Shown piece after piece: positions 43,708 through 53,608 of a stretch of 64,000 bases of DNA; the stretch's first letter is position 1; every line of letters begins with the position of its first letter. The DNA is from Phoma sp. XZ068 (taxonomy: Eukaryota; Ascomycota; Dothideomycetes; Pleosporales; Didymellaceae). The stretch covers positions 186,001 to 250,000 of the forward strand of contig RBKR01000003.1 of assembly GCA_004835665.1 (NCBI GenBank), given 5' to 3'. A model generated the notes under the pieces. That model had not been told where the DNA came from. It searched no databases and saw nothing but the letters and a program-made list of their open reading frames with translations. The translations under genes were made by a program, and so were the position numbers.

Positions 43708-44241
43708 TCAGTGCGAATGTAGCACCAGGATCATGACACTTGCCGTCTGCTGAAGCTTATGTAGCTCGGCGGCTGTTGCCTCTAGTTCCTGCACTAGCTT
43801 GATGTGCTCCATCCTGTGCTCGTCAAGCGCGGCGTGCGCCGTCATGCAAGTGTCCCGCCACTGACCAATTATCTGCGTAAGCCTCCAGATCTCGGCTTCT
43901 AATTCGCCGCAACGAGTCTGATCCGTGTGCATCTGTGCGCGGGTCTGGTTATGGTTCCAAATCTCCCATTCGAGGATCTGGGATACCTGTAGGTACAGGT
44001 TAGGTTGAGAGTAGGTGGCCTGTGGGGCGTTGTTGGGCGATGGCAGGATGGCAGGCCAGGTTGGACTCCGCGCGAGCTCCACAGAGTCGGTAGCGTGATG
44101 GCTGTTCGACTCATTCTGCTGTCGGCGCCAAAGGAGGGAGGGCAAGATCACTTCTGGAGCAGCCATCGCGTGATAGGGGGTAAAGATGGACGACCGAAAG
44201 CCAGGAGCCAGACGCCTTTCAGGGTCAATTTGTACCTGCAC
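43708..44241 (-). CDS. coiled-coil protein with EWEIW-x-H motif, copy 1
   Basis: An intact frame of up to 177 residues; MAAPEVILP at 44166 is a plausible start. The core VELARSPTWPAIL ... QPNLYLQVSQILEWEIWNHNQTRA recurs in the gene at 63256 (VELAYSPMWSAQL ... EPNVYLQLSQLLEWEIWTHSQTRA). After the core comes a long amphipathic helix (RCGELEAEIWRLTQIIGQW, KLVQELEATAAELHKLQ). No family recognised. It is probably cytosolic or nuclear; the coiled coil suggests dimerisation. Confidence 0.55.
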   Translation of the reverse strand: MQVQIDPERRLAPGFRSSIFTPYHAMAAPEVILPSLLWRRQQNESNSHHATDSVELARSPTWPAILPSPNNAPQATYSQPNLYLQVSQILEWEIWNHNQTRAQMHTDQTRCGELEAEIWRLTQIIGQWRDTCMTAHAALDEHRMEHIKLVQELEATAAELHKLQQTASVMILVLHSH

Positions 44242-44382
44242 TTCGAGGCCAATGCCGCCGTATGAGTTCCGCTAACTGCAGGCCCCGATCGTGGAAGCTG
44301 GAGCGTAGATAGGTACATCCGGGCTGCAGGAACCGGTAACCATCATCATTCCCCACACATCTCCACTATCGGTTCCTTCTGA
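44242..44382. other. divergent intergenic gap
   Basis: Between the minus-strand coiled-coil gene and the plus-strand pseudokinase. Confidence 0.4.
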
Positions 44383-45502
44383 ATGAAAGACCCAGAGTGT
44401 ACTGCTGTCCGTAAGGGCAGCACCGCCATGGCTTCCAAAGCGATAGAAAAATCTTTTCAGCGTCACTCTAGACCTCAAGCACCAACCTTGGGCCGAGCAA
44501 CTTCGCTCAACAAGCTGCAGGTGCCTACCAAGGCGGCACTTCTTGAAAGGTCCCTCCAAAAAAAGAAAGAAATCTGTACAGATCCCTGGAAAACGCTGTC
44601 TTTGCAGGGAGAGCTGCTACAGGGCAAATCAAAATGGTATTTGTGCATACACGATGGACTCATGGCAATTGTCAAGGGTGTAGAGATTGAGGCTGGCCGC
44701 CGAGAGCTTGAGAAGATCAGGGCGTTGTCCAGCCATCCACATGTTGCGACGATCAATCAAGTATTCGAGTCGCAGACCTCTATGTTCTTTAGGTTTGAGT
44801 ATTCCAGATTCACCCTAGAGGAAGTTCTTAATGTTCATCGCTGCCTTGACGAATCTCACATCCGGATTGTAGCCAGCGCGGTATGCTTGAAACGCTTCGA
44901 ATGTGTTCACTTGCTGAATTATGCAGATGTTTCTTGCTATTAAACATATAGCTGCTTCTGGCATTGTACATAATGCTATATCTACTGCTACAATACGATT
45001 TTGCAGCAATGGCAAGCCCCTCCTCTGTGCGCATATTCTATGGTTCTACCCCTAGAAACGGTTCCTGACTCATTTCCAGCGAACTTCGAAGACTGTATCT
45101 GGATAACAACTGAAATCACCTCTAATATCGACCTCGCTAACCTTGGAGCAAGCATCCTTGAGTGCATGAATGGCAAGCCAAGTGCAGATCTGCGTAGCCC
45201 CGCACGTATTCGTCGTAATCGGGAATCAAATAAGATGTTTGGGTTGAGCAACGGAGAAAGCTGGAGCGGTCACAAGCTCCTGGTGGACTTCCTTGAAAAC
45301 ATGTTCAACGATAGTACGCCTTCCATCATCAAGCTTGAGAAACCTGTAAGTCCGATTCTCTGATATCTGTAAGCTGACTGCTGTTGACAAATGCTAGCAT
45401 CCATACGTGATACAGCAACCAGGGTATAATACGCTTACCCCGTTTCTGGAGTTAGCATCTCTTGAATGTCATGCTCTTTGGCGTGGGGCGGCGGTTAAGT
45501 AG
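44383..45502 (+). CDS. kinase-like protein without catalytic motifs
   Basis: Three exons: 44383 to about 44880, about 45004-45345 and about 45399-45502. The order follows a protein-kinase fold: a KWYLCIHDGLMAIVKGVE strand with possible VAIK-type Lys, RELEKIRALSSHPHVATINQVFES (helix C and beta 4), MFFRFEYSRFTLEEVL (hinge), then after the first intron LANLGASILECMNGKP (helix F, normally DxWxxG) and WSGHKLLVDFLENMFNDSTPSIIKLEKPHPYV (C-terminal lobe). The HRD catalytic loop and DFG are absent; the first intron sits where they should be. It is therefore a pseudokinase or a decayed kinase gene. Similar stripped kinase-like genes occur in accessory regions of fungi; substrate and partner unknown. 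Confidence 0.5.
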
Positions 45503-45646
45503 GTTGGTGGCACGGATGGATCTAGTTCTAAATAGACACTCAGTAGGCGCCGTAGGAATAGTGCTCAATGATATATTTCTGATCAGCTATCCTTCGTCAA
45601 ACATCAAGCAGCTTCTCTCTCCTATTCATTCTTCTAGTCACAGCCA

Positions 45647-46324
45647 ATGTCGTTCGTCAAAAATCTAGATCCCAGTTCTGCGTCATTTGTACCAGGCCCA
45701 AACAACCGGTCTGAAACTTTACCCGACTACATGAATTTCTTCGGCACCGATTTCTCAGCTGGATTTCCAGAGCTGGCAATGGACGTTGAGCGTTGCACCT
45801 CGGAGACGCATGCTCAAAAGCCAGATGAATTTCCATCTGAGCATCATACGGGCTCACGACATCATGGCCCCTCAGCAATTGTCCAGCCTGCAATTACGTT
45901 AGAGAAAGTTCAGATGGATATGTTCGTCGCGTTCGATTCTTTCATGCAACTACAAAATGAGTATCAGACTAAATTGCAATGCGTAGAGAGGTAACATCTA
46001 CTATCGACCAAACAGTTGCGTCAGTGTTGACATAGAGACAGAGAACTTGCAAAGAACGTCCAAGAAGCTCACAACCTACGACAAGATGTTGATGTACTGT
46101 CGAACTGGGCTAAAGCCGTGCTGGATCACTTCGGTGATGGAACTAGGAAGGAGGCCAAGGTGGCATCCCAAGACCCTGTTTCGTGAATACGGAAAGAACT
46201 TGGCCTGTTGTTACGTATTGTGTCTTGTGATTTGGAGCGCAGCAGCATAAAGGACCTGAGTAACGCTCTTCGAGTTACAGTATCCAATCTAGATGTTGTC
46301 TCGTCAATACTCCCGTCGCGTTGA
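45647..46324 (+). pseudogene. coiled-coil gene with one in-frame TGA
   Basis: The first exon (MSFVKNLDPSSASFVPG ... QLQNEYQTKLQCVER) ends at a GTAACA donor near 45993. The second starts after ACATAG at about 46036 and reads RELAKNVQEAHNLRQDVDVLSNWAKAVLDHFG...SQDPVS, then TGA at 46184, then stays open in the same frame (IRKELGLLLRIVSCDLERSSIKDLSNALRVTV) to 46324. A single nonsense codon splits an otherwise intact helical protein. It may truncate the product, or be an allele difference or sequencing error. Confidence 0.5.
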
Positions 46325-46628
46325 ATTCACAAGCCCAGTTATTCATTCAAGCTCAAGGAAGCCTACAAGTGTTGAATTCCTGTACATGAACCTGCTCGAG
46401 CACCACATTGAGCGGTGCAGGTCGTGTCAGCCCTTGAAGTTTGGACTAGTACCATTTCATTGCCGCTGTGGACGCGCTATTGAAGGGTTTATCCTTGAAA
46501 GCTTTACGATGGACGCTCATGGCAATGTCTTTAGCGTTCTGAAGGACTGGGGTCGCCCGGTGCGGGTGGAGGTCGCAAAGGATTACTGCGCGGTTCTGAC
46601 ACTTCTTCGGGAAATAGGTTGCCGATAA
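46293..46628 (+). CDS. small protein with CxxC/CxC motif
   Basis: A frame of 111 residues. It contains HHIERCRSCQPLKFG and CRCGRAI, a possible zinc ribbon, followed by a beta-rich C-terminal segment (GFILESFTMDAHGNVFSVL). The start overlaps the previous gene; an internal Met (MNLLEHH, about residue 32) is equally possible. No family recognised. Confidence 0.4.
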   Translation: MLSRQYSRRVEFTSPVIHSSSRKPTSVEFLYMNLLEHHIERCRSCQPLKFGLVPFHCRCGRAIEGFILESFTMDAHGNVFSVLKDWGRPVRVEVAKDYCAVLTLLREIGCR

Positions 46629-46872
46629 CACGCTTCTGGATTGTGATCCTGCAATGCAGCCACAATACGTACAGGGTATCATCGAGTGCAGGGGTTCATG
46701 CAGGTGCCGTCCTGACTAGAGCTTATACCGAGTGGCACAGTTCTCTAGCACCGCACTTGGCAACGCTGATCAAAATATCACGCAAACCGTCAGGCGCAGC
46801 TGATAAGGCATCTCCGAGGCATTGGCTGGTTGCATCCGTCGTATTGAGTCGTACTATGTAGGCTCCAACAAT

Positions 46873-47178
46873 TCAGCTATTTTGAAGCTGCAGCAGAGCA
46901 GAAGCGCACTCCAGATCCTCCGCAGTTTCCAATGCTTGAATTCTTTCTTTCTGTCGTTGATTCTCACTCAAGAGAAACGCCAGCATATCCCTTCTCCTAA
47001 CACTATCCCGTTTGTACCTTTCCAGCCTGCCAGAAATCCTCCTGATTTCCTGAAAGTGCCTAGTGCGGTGCAGTTGCAGGTCGATATTCGTGCCCACGAG
47101 TCGGAGTTGGGCGGCAGTATGGGTGACTTTGTCTTTTGTAGCCTGGATGGCGACATCTCTAAGGCAAGCCGCAAGCAC
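46873..47178 (-). CDS. possible coiled-coil exon
   Basis: A minus-strand frame rich in charged helix (HFQEIRRISGRLERYKR, LSENQRQKERIQALETAEDLE). It looks more protein-like than the overlapping plus-strand frame, but no start or partner exon can be fixed. Confidence 0.3.
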   Translation of the reverse strand: MLAACLRDVAIQATKDKVTHTAAQLRLVGTNIDLQLHRTRHFQEIRRISGRLERYKRDSVRRRDMLAFLLSENQRQKERIQALETAEDLECASALLQLQNS

Positions 47179-47432
47179 GTTACAAGTGCTGCACTCGCTT
47201 TGCTAGATTGTTCGTCAGCGGGATTCGAGCCAGGCAATTGAGTATACCCTACGCTGTACATCTCGTGCTAACTGAGAGACGTGACTCGACTGATGAGGCA
47301 ATGGGAATGAAACTTGTTATGAACTGTGGATCAAGAGGGCAAAACGATCAAGCTTATAAGCACAAACAGCCACTAAGAACCGGGTTTTGATTGTTTCTAT
47401 TGATAGCACCAATCAATATACACATGCAAGCT

Positions 47433-49137
47433 TCAGCGCTTAACAGCAGAGGCAGACTGTGCCTCGCAAGGTTGAAAAATACTAGCCTGAAAGTCGATGT
47501 TGTGAGGGCTACGCCTTACGGCTTGTCTTGTGCGGAGTTCAAATCGGGGAGTTCCGCATGCTGTTGGCTCACCTTAATAACCATGCCCCTGTCGTCCAAT
47601 GAACTTACTTACCTAACACAAGCATATTGCCAGCTTCAGCTTTCCATTCTTCCGTGAGAACCCATGATAGATCAACTGCACCTGATGTAGGAAAAATCCT
47701 TTCCCTAGGAGCTTTGAGACGGAGCTGTAGCCCGTCAGACGATCTCTCTGCCGCGTTTGGATAGTAGAGGTATATATTGAGAATTCTCCTCCGGTCCATG
47801 TCATGCAATTCGCAAAGAAACTCCTCGGCCCATTCTAGATCATCTAAAGCAACTCAGACGTGTTTTAATCAAGGCAACTGAAACTCACCGTGAGCTTCTA
47901 ATAACCAAAGAATTGTTAATCTTCTAACGCGCGCTGTCTGTTTGTCATGAGCTAGTAGCAGATGTCGCGCTGTATCCAGATGTGAAGCGATTCCAATCCC
48001 GCTCGACACAAGGAGGATCTTGTCATACTTCGCCATCACGTCCACTTCATTTCCTCCGTAGGGTCCGTCAATGATGGTGGAAATTAGAGGATTTGCAAAT
48101 TGCAACTTTTGCGTAAATCCCCGGCGCACTTCCACCAACAGCACGACTGTCTTCAACCTTAGTTGCTCGTTTTCGACAGCCCACGCAACCATAAAGGGGT
48201 GGGATTCAAATACTCCTAGTCCCAGGCTGCGGAGTTTCGGAAGGATTAAGTATACGTATTGACCTGGTCTGGTCGTCCAGGGCTTCTTGATATCGAGCCG
48301 AACTTGGATAATTGGGTTGTGCATGCCAGACCTTGGGAATCTGGTGACTGACATTCGCGGTATGGAACCTGACCCACAGTTTCTTCGCACGACAAACATG
48401 ATCCTCAGTATCTTCTGCACGAAGAGCAAGCTAGCAGCTACTGCAGCGCACGAAAGGAGGTATACGGTGGGCTGGCGGATGTGTAGCCATATAAGTACCA
48501 GTATGGCGATTGAAAAAAGGAGATGTGTTTGGAGGAACAGCTCGTAAATCGTACGACGAACAAATATCACAGATATCAACGCCATCAAGCCTGCGACGGT
48601 AAGGAGCTGGTTGGTGTTAGAACCCGATTTGTGGCAGACTTCGGACATTTGCGAACATACAGAGAGCTTTAGGGCCGCCGGCGCTGCTTGGGAGTGTACT
48701 ACCTCCATGGCTCCATGTATAATGCCCTGCGCTACGGCGATACGGCCTAACCACCTATGTAGAAGCCAGTACTCGGTGAGCGAGAGGCGGAAAACCTTGT
48801 CGACAATGATGTTTGTTCTTCCACCTAAGTATAAAAACACCATGTTGATTGAGCTTAATCGTGCCAAACGTGACGATAATTCATCTCGATCTTGTAGAGC
48901 AAAACCAGATGCAATTATGTTGCCCGCTAAAACGATAACAATGAGTACCGCACATAAAACTGTGACGTCGGAGCTTTCATTGACTCTTGGAAATAAGACT
49001 GTGTAGACTACCCACTTTGAGAAGATGGAAAAGATACGCTCGCGCACTTTCGTAGTCAAAAATTGAGACAATCTCCAACAAAGCAAGAGCGCAACTGCGG
49101 AGGCATACGTAACAGTGTACACCAATGTGGCCTGCAT
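47433..49137 (-). CDS. ferric/metalloreductase (FRE family)
   Basis: A plasma-membrane ferric reductase of about 545 residues, moving electrons from NADPH through FAD and two haems to extracellular Fe(III). The N-terminal part has about six to seven helices. Haem-binding His residues appear in LLHRWLGRI...GIIHG and in THLLFSIAILVLIWLH. FAD-binding segments are TRPGQYVYLILP and ESHPFMVAWA; then IDGPYGG and the NADPH-binding LLVSSGIGIASHL. Exons: 49137 to about 47888, about 47850 to about 47618 (LEWAEEFLCELHDMDRR ... EAGNMLVL) and about 47575-47433, ending with RRSPHNIDFQ...FQP, the usual FRE end. No frame break. FREs are a recurrent Starship accessory family. Confidence 0.85.
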
Positions 49138-49506
49138 GTTCTTCGGGAGAGGAAGTGGTATGGTGCAGCCTCTGGCGTCCGGAATCTATTAATACAGAGC
49201 CGCAGCTCCGGCTCTGTGTGTCGCGAACGGTGTCAGGCTTTCGTAATTCTGTTTTCACACAACGCGGCTGATCCGGGCAACTGGGATTCATCGAGGCGCG
49301 TTGCAGATGACAAGCGCCGCACATGCTGCCCCACTATTTTAAGCGCTTGCCCATGTACCCTGGCCCCTGTACGTTTGGATATCCATCATGTGATCTTCGC
49401 TGTTTGGCCTTTATAGTTGCGTCTTTCCGAGGGTTGGAAACGGCAGCCTGTTTCCTTTGGATACCTACCTGACACCATATTCCTTATTCCATCAATCACA
49501 TCCACA
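49138..49506. other. divergent intergenic region
   Basis: Shared upstream region of the ferric reductase (-) and MADS-like gene (+). No regulatory site assigned. Confidence 0.4.
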
Positions 49507-50143
49507 ATGGCATCGAAGAGAACCATGCAACCACCCAAAAACCCTGTACGCTCTTTCGACACTCGATACAACGGCATCTTCAAGAAGACCACTGAACTCT
49601 GTGACATGTTCCCAGATGTTCGTATACTTATCGTCATCAACAAGCCCGGATCTCAACCTCTTGTGTTCTCATCAGAGCAGCACGGACTCACTTGGCCTAC
49701 CGTCATGGACGAATATGTAAGTATTCTTAGGCTACTTTGATTCCAGCGCTAAGTACGATCAGATCAAAACAAGTAACGCGATCGTCAAACGGCCCGCTCA
49801 TTACCAGAGCCTTAGCGAAGGCATCTCCAAAGGGCGAGCCACGCTCATACGGTCATCGTTGTCGCCCTCGCCGCCCGAGAGAAATTATGGTGCTAGGAAA
49901 AGGACTTTGGAGTGGATAGACGCCTACGACGATGAAAGTACTCTAGATGGCTCCGTATCTGTTGTGCGACGCCCATCGTCGGCCGCCACTTCTCCGTTTC
50001 TCGCTTCAAAAGAGAGACGAGTCTCTGACATTTCACCACGATCTCGTCGCCATGCTAGTACGTTTCCAACCTTCGTGCTTCCCTCGGAATCAAGGCCTGC
50101 CTTGTCTGAGAGAACCGACATGTCTACATGCGATACGTTGTAG
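49507..50143 (+). CDS. MADS-box-like (SRF-type) protein
   Basis: Exons 49507-49716 and 49754-50143 join at phase 0 to give 199 residues. The N-terminus FDTRYNGIFKKTTELCDMFPDVRILIVI resembles the MADS DNA-binding helix and strand (RxxGIFKKxxELxxLxxxxxxxIV), followed by PLVFSSEQHGLTWP, a position similar to the second MADS strand. The second exon is Ser/Arg-rich and probably disordered. The usual N-terminal basic stretch before the helix (KRTMQPPKNPVR) is short. Fungal MADS factors control development or metabolism; this one is much shorter than Rlm1 or Mcm1. DNA binding is likely but unproven. Confidence 0.65.
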
Positions 50144-50414
50144 TCGATCGCAAGCTTTCGAGATAGAACCAATAAAGTTCCTTACACAACTTCATTCACT
50201 ACTATTAATGTGATTTTAATGCTTTGTAATCTGATCTCATTCTCTCTAATTCGCGCTCGCCTTCTCGATGCCAGTTGTTTGCACTCTCATGCAAAGGCTA
50301 GGAAAGAATATATAAAACCCATGCGTGGAGTAGTCATGTCTATCTCTCTTATCTTGCAGACTTTTTGAATGGAATTTTTAGGAGAGGTTGGTAAGGGAGG
50401 CGTTGATCATTAGA
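50144..50414. other. convergent intergenic gap
   Basis: 3' regions of the MADS-like (+) and DUF3723 (-) genes. Confidence 0.4.
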
Positions 50415-53400
50415 TCAGAAGGTAACCGGTTTGTGGCGGAACGAATCATCCTCTTGGCTCTCGCTATCACTGCTGTTGCCCACCATGAAAGGCTCCTTAG
50501 TTGTTACCCAACTCGTAGGCCCCTCAAGAAGCTGTAATCGTGTGTCGGCCTCATTGGAAGTTACAATAGCTGGAAAATGAGTGATGGCTTCGATAGGAGC
50601 ATTAACAACAGGTAATTGAGCGTTGGCTTGGATGGGAGCTTCAATAACAGGTAATTGAGCATTGGCTTCCTCAGCAGATTCAATGGCCGGTACTTTCCGC
50701 TGGCGTGACCGGGTGTTGTCCTGAGCACTCTCGTAAACTTCGTCTTCGCTGCTTTCAAAACGTTGGACAGTCCTGTAATTTTTGTCGGCGTCTGGTGGGG
50801 CGGCTTTGTCTCTGACCCTCTTTGTGACTTTAACCTTCTTGGCCTTCTGCCATTCCATCTCGTTTGCACGAGTGTCAAGGAAAGTCTGGAACACCGCCTC
50901 AGGGCCAACAAAAAGCGTGTTTTTGATAAGGACCTCGAAGAAGTAAGCTGTGGAGGAGGAAATTGGTATTGTCTTTCCACGAGAGTCCCAAGCTCTGAAA
51001 TCGCCCCAACAAGTCTCTGTATGCTTTAACATAGACTCGATGGTCTTCAGGCCCTCTCCCTCTTCTTTTGCAACCATGCACTCAAACCCTCTCGGTCGAC
51101 CATCTTCAGCATTAGATACAGCAACGAATATGATGTTGCTTTTGTTCGAGCCTGTCCAAGTGCAATGAGAAGTCGTATCGGTGATCATTTTGGTAAAGTC
51201 ATCTTGATTTCTCGTCAAGTCGGTTGACACCGATGGGAGATCGACTTTGTTTTGCAGAAGTAACTCTGGTTCATTGGTCGAGGCCTGTCCTTGAAGACCC
51301 AAGACTAAAACCTTGTAATGATCTAATTCTAGGGAGATAGCCTTTTCTCGCTCCAGTGTGGCTTGCATCTGTTCTCTTACAGCATTGCAATTCTTGTTAG
51401 CCACTTTCCAATTGTCGTCAGCCTGCTTAGCTTTCTCTAGGTTTCTACTGTTATCGTCTTTCAGTTCTGCAAGTCTTGATAGTTGAGCTTGTATTGTCTT
51501 GTCGGCTTTGTCCAACTTTTCCTCAAGCCTGGACTTTTCGAGCATTGCTTGGTCATGTACCATCTGCATGTTATCAAATTCTTGCTGTAAGCTAGCGTTA
51601 GATCTCTGCGCCTCTTCAATTGTCCGACTCTGCGCATCGTAGTCACATTGGAGAGTTTCATAGCGGCGGCGGAGTGCTGTATCCTCTGTGACGGAAGTGC
51701 GATCCTCCACAACACTGTCGATGTCCATATCGTCTTGCGTCCCATGTGATTGATCGCTCCGAAAAGTTGAGCCCAACTCAAAGGACTGTGTCTCGTCAGG
51801 AAAAATTCAATCGTTTGAGTAATGACTGACCTCCAAAGGAAGCTGGCCAAATATACAGTGAAACAGGTCCCGCCGCACTAAGTTGAGGTTCATCGTGGTA
51901 GACGTCCGATCATCAAACAAATGCGTAAAGAAGAGAGTTTTCTTGTCTTTAGCAAGATCCAGTTCATAGGGACGCCCGGTCCTTCTTTCTGTCGTGATGA
52001 AATCATTGTCAGGCTCCGTGTCAACTTCATCATCCGAGCTACCCTCCGCGCGACCAGCAGCAACCACCTTCTCCACTTGCGCAGCATCAAATTCTGATAT
52101 AAGAGGGTTGACCTTACGGAGATAGTCTATAGCAATCTGTGTGTAAGAATCCTCATTTGAGAGCTCCTTAGCTCGAGGCGTAATGTATCCGCGCGATATA
52201 GCGATCCTAGCAAAACGTTGCCATGCAGCAGGATTTGGGCCCTTTGCAATTGGCTTCGTCCCTTTGCACTCCATCCTAGGTGTGAATGTTGTCAAGTCAT
52301 CAAATTCCCGAGCACAGAGAATCCACAGCTCTATATAAGAAAGAAATGCCGCTTGGTTGTTGCTTAGTGTGGCTTTCAGCTCTACATCTCTAGACCTGGA
52401 GACTTGTACAACATTTTTGGCTGGTGCAAAGTAATAACCTCGTAGACTTGCTCGAATTGATTGTTTGATCTTTACCCCAATAAGCTTTTTGAGTGCCTCG
52501 CATATTGGTTCAAGATATTTCAACGTTTCAAAAAAGGTCCATAGCGAGGGAAGAAGGCCTGAATGAGCACAGATATTTGCCGTAAGCGCCTTTCTTATGT
52601 TTTCAGCATGCTGGGATGGGAAAAGCTCTCCCTGATTCATCATGGCAAGGATCAGATCTTTGTCCATGGGCGAATAGCTCGGAGCAAGTGACTCTAGTCT
52701 TTCAACCGTGACAGAATCTACAATCGAGGGTGGTAGACTTAGATCACCGCATTTTAGAATATTTTGCCACGTCGCTGCGACATGGTGTAGGTAGGCGATT
52801 ATCTCCTAGGAACGTCAATCTTTGAGATATGGTTGAGAGTCGCACCTACCTCATCACACTTCAGAGACAATAAACGTTGAAGGGCCCCAAGTTGTACTTT
52901 AGCCCATAGACCCGGCATATCTATCAACGCATCAAACGCGGCAGCTAGCTCTTTCTTCCTCAAGACTTGGCGTAGATCCCTCAGTTTGGATTTTTCTAGA
53001 CACGCCCACCATCGGTTTTCAGCCTCTTCATCTTTCTGCCTCCCGTATAACCTTATTTTCCTAAATATCTCTCCATCAGAAGGCTTTTGCTCGTGTGAGA
53101 AGGATTCGACAATGCGGTTCAGATACCGTTTCGGGGTGTCTTTCAAAAATGTCAACAGGGAAGGGCAGGAGTGATATGATAACCTACCAGCAGAGAACAG
53201 TCTTACAACCCACCACTTGTCGTTCTCATCCAAGTATCGCTTTGCTGCTTCGATACGGTGCATGCCCGAGAGACACTTGAGATTTCCCAAATCTAATGCC
53301 GGAGCGTCGCGCGCCCATGCGGTTTCGCAGAGCTGCTCCGACGTCAAAAGACATGAGGATAGCAGGGACGGTAGTTCATCATCGTAGATAATCGCATTTA

Positions 53401-53608
53401 TGACGTTCTCCTCCTGCAATCGCAGGCAGCCATTTCGCTCGAAAATTCGTTGGAGACGTTGAACGTTTTTTTCGGAGATTTCTCTATGTTTGCTGAGCGC
53501 TAAAGGGTGATTGAAGTTCAGGGTCCTCAGAGGAACCCTGACAATGCCTCGATAGCATTTGACTCTGAGCGTTGCCAGCTCGTCGTCGATTTCTACGCGT
53601 GCAGACAT
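50415..53608 (-). CDS. DUF3723 protein
   Basis: A large protein of about 1,030 residues from three exons: 53608 to about 52853, about 52804 to about 51829 and about 51785-50415. The N-terminal exon has CYRGIVRVPLRTLNF, KNVQRLQRIFERNGCLRL, LKCLSGMHRIEAAKRYL and KWWVVRLFSAG, the characteristic DUF3723 signature with its ParB-like GxHRIxAA element. The middle exon is helical (YLEPICEALKKLIGV, NPAAWQRFARIAISRG). The last has a long coiled coil (LRRRYETLQCDYDAQSR ... EREKAISLELDHYKVL) and an acidic tail. DUF3723 is of unknown function and is one of the families recurrently carried by Starship elements. The start codon overlaps the antisense start I infer for the patatin gene. Confidence 0.85.

Noticed and set aside
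46822..47241. Plus-strand 139-codon frame
   Set aside because: It opposes a more protein-like charged-helix frame and has no motif.
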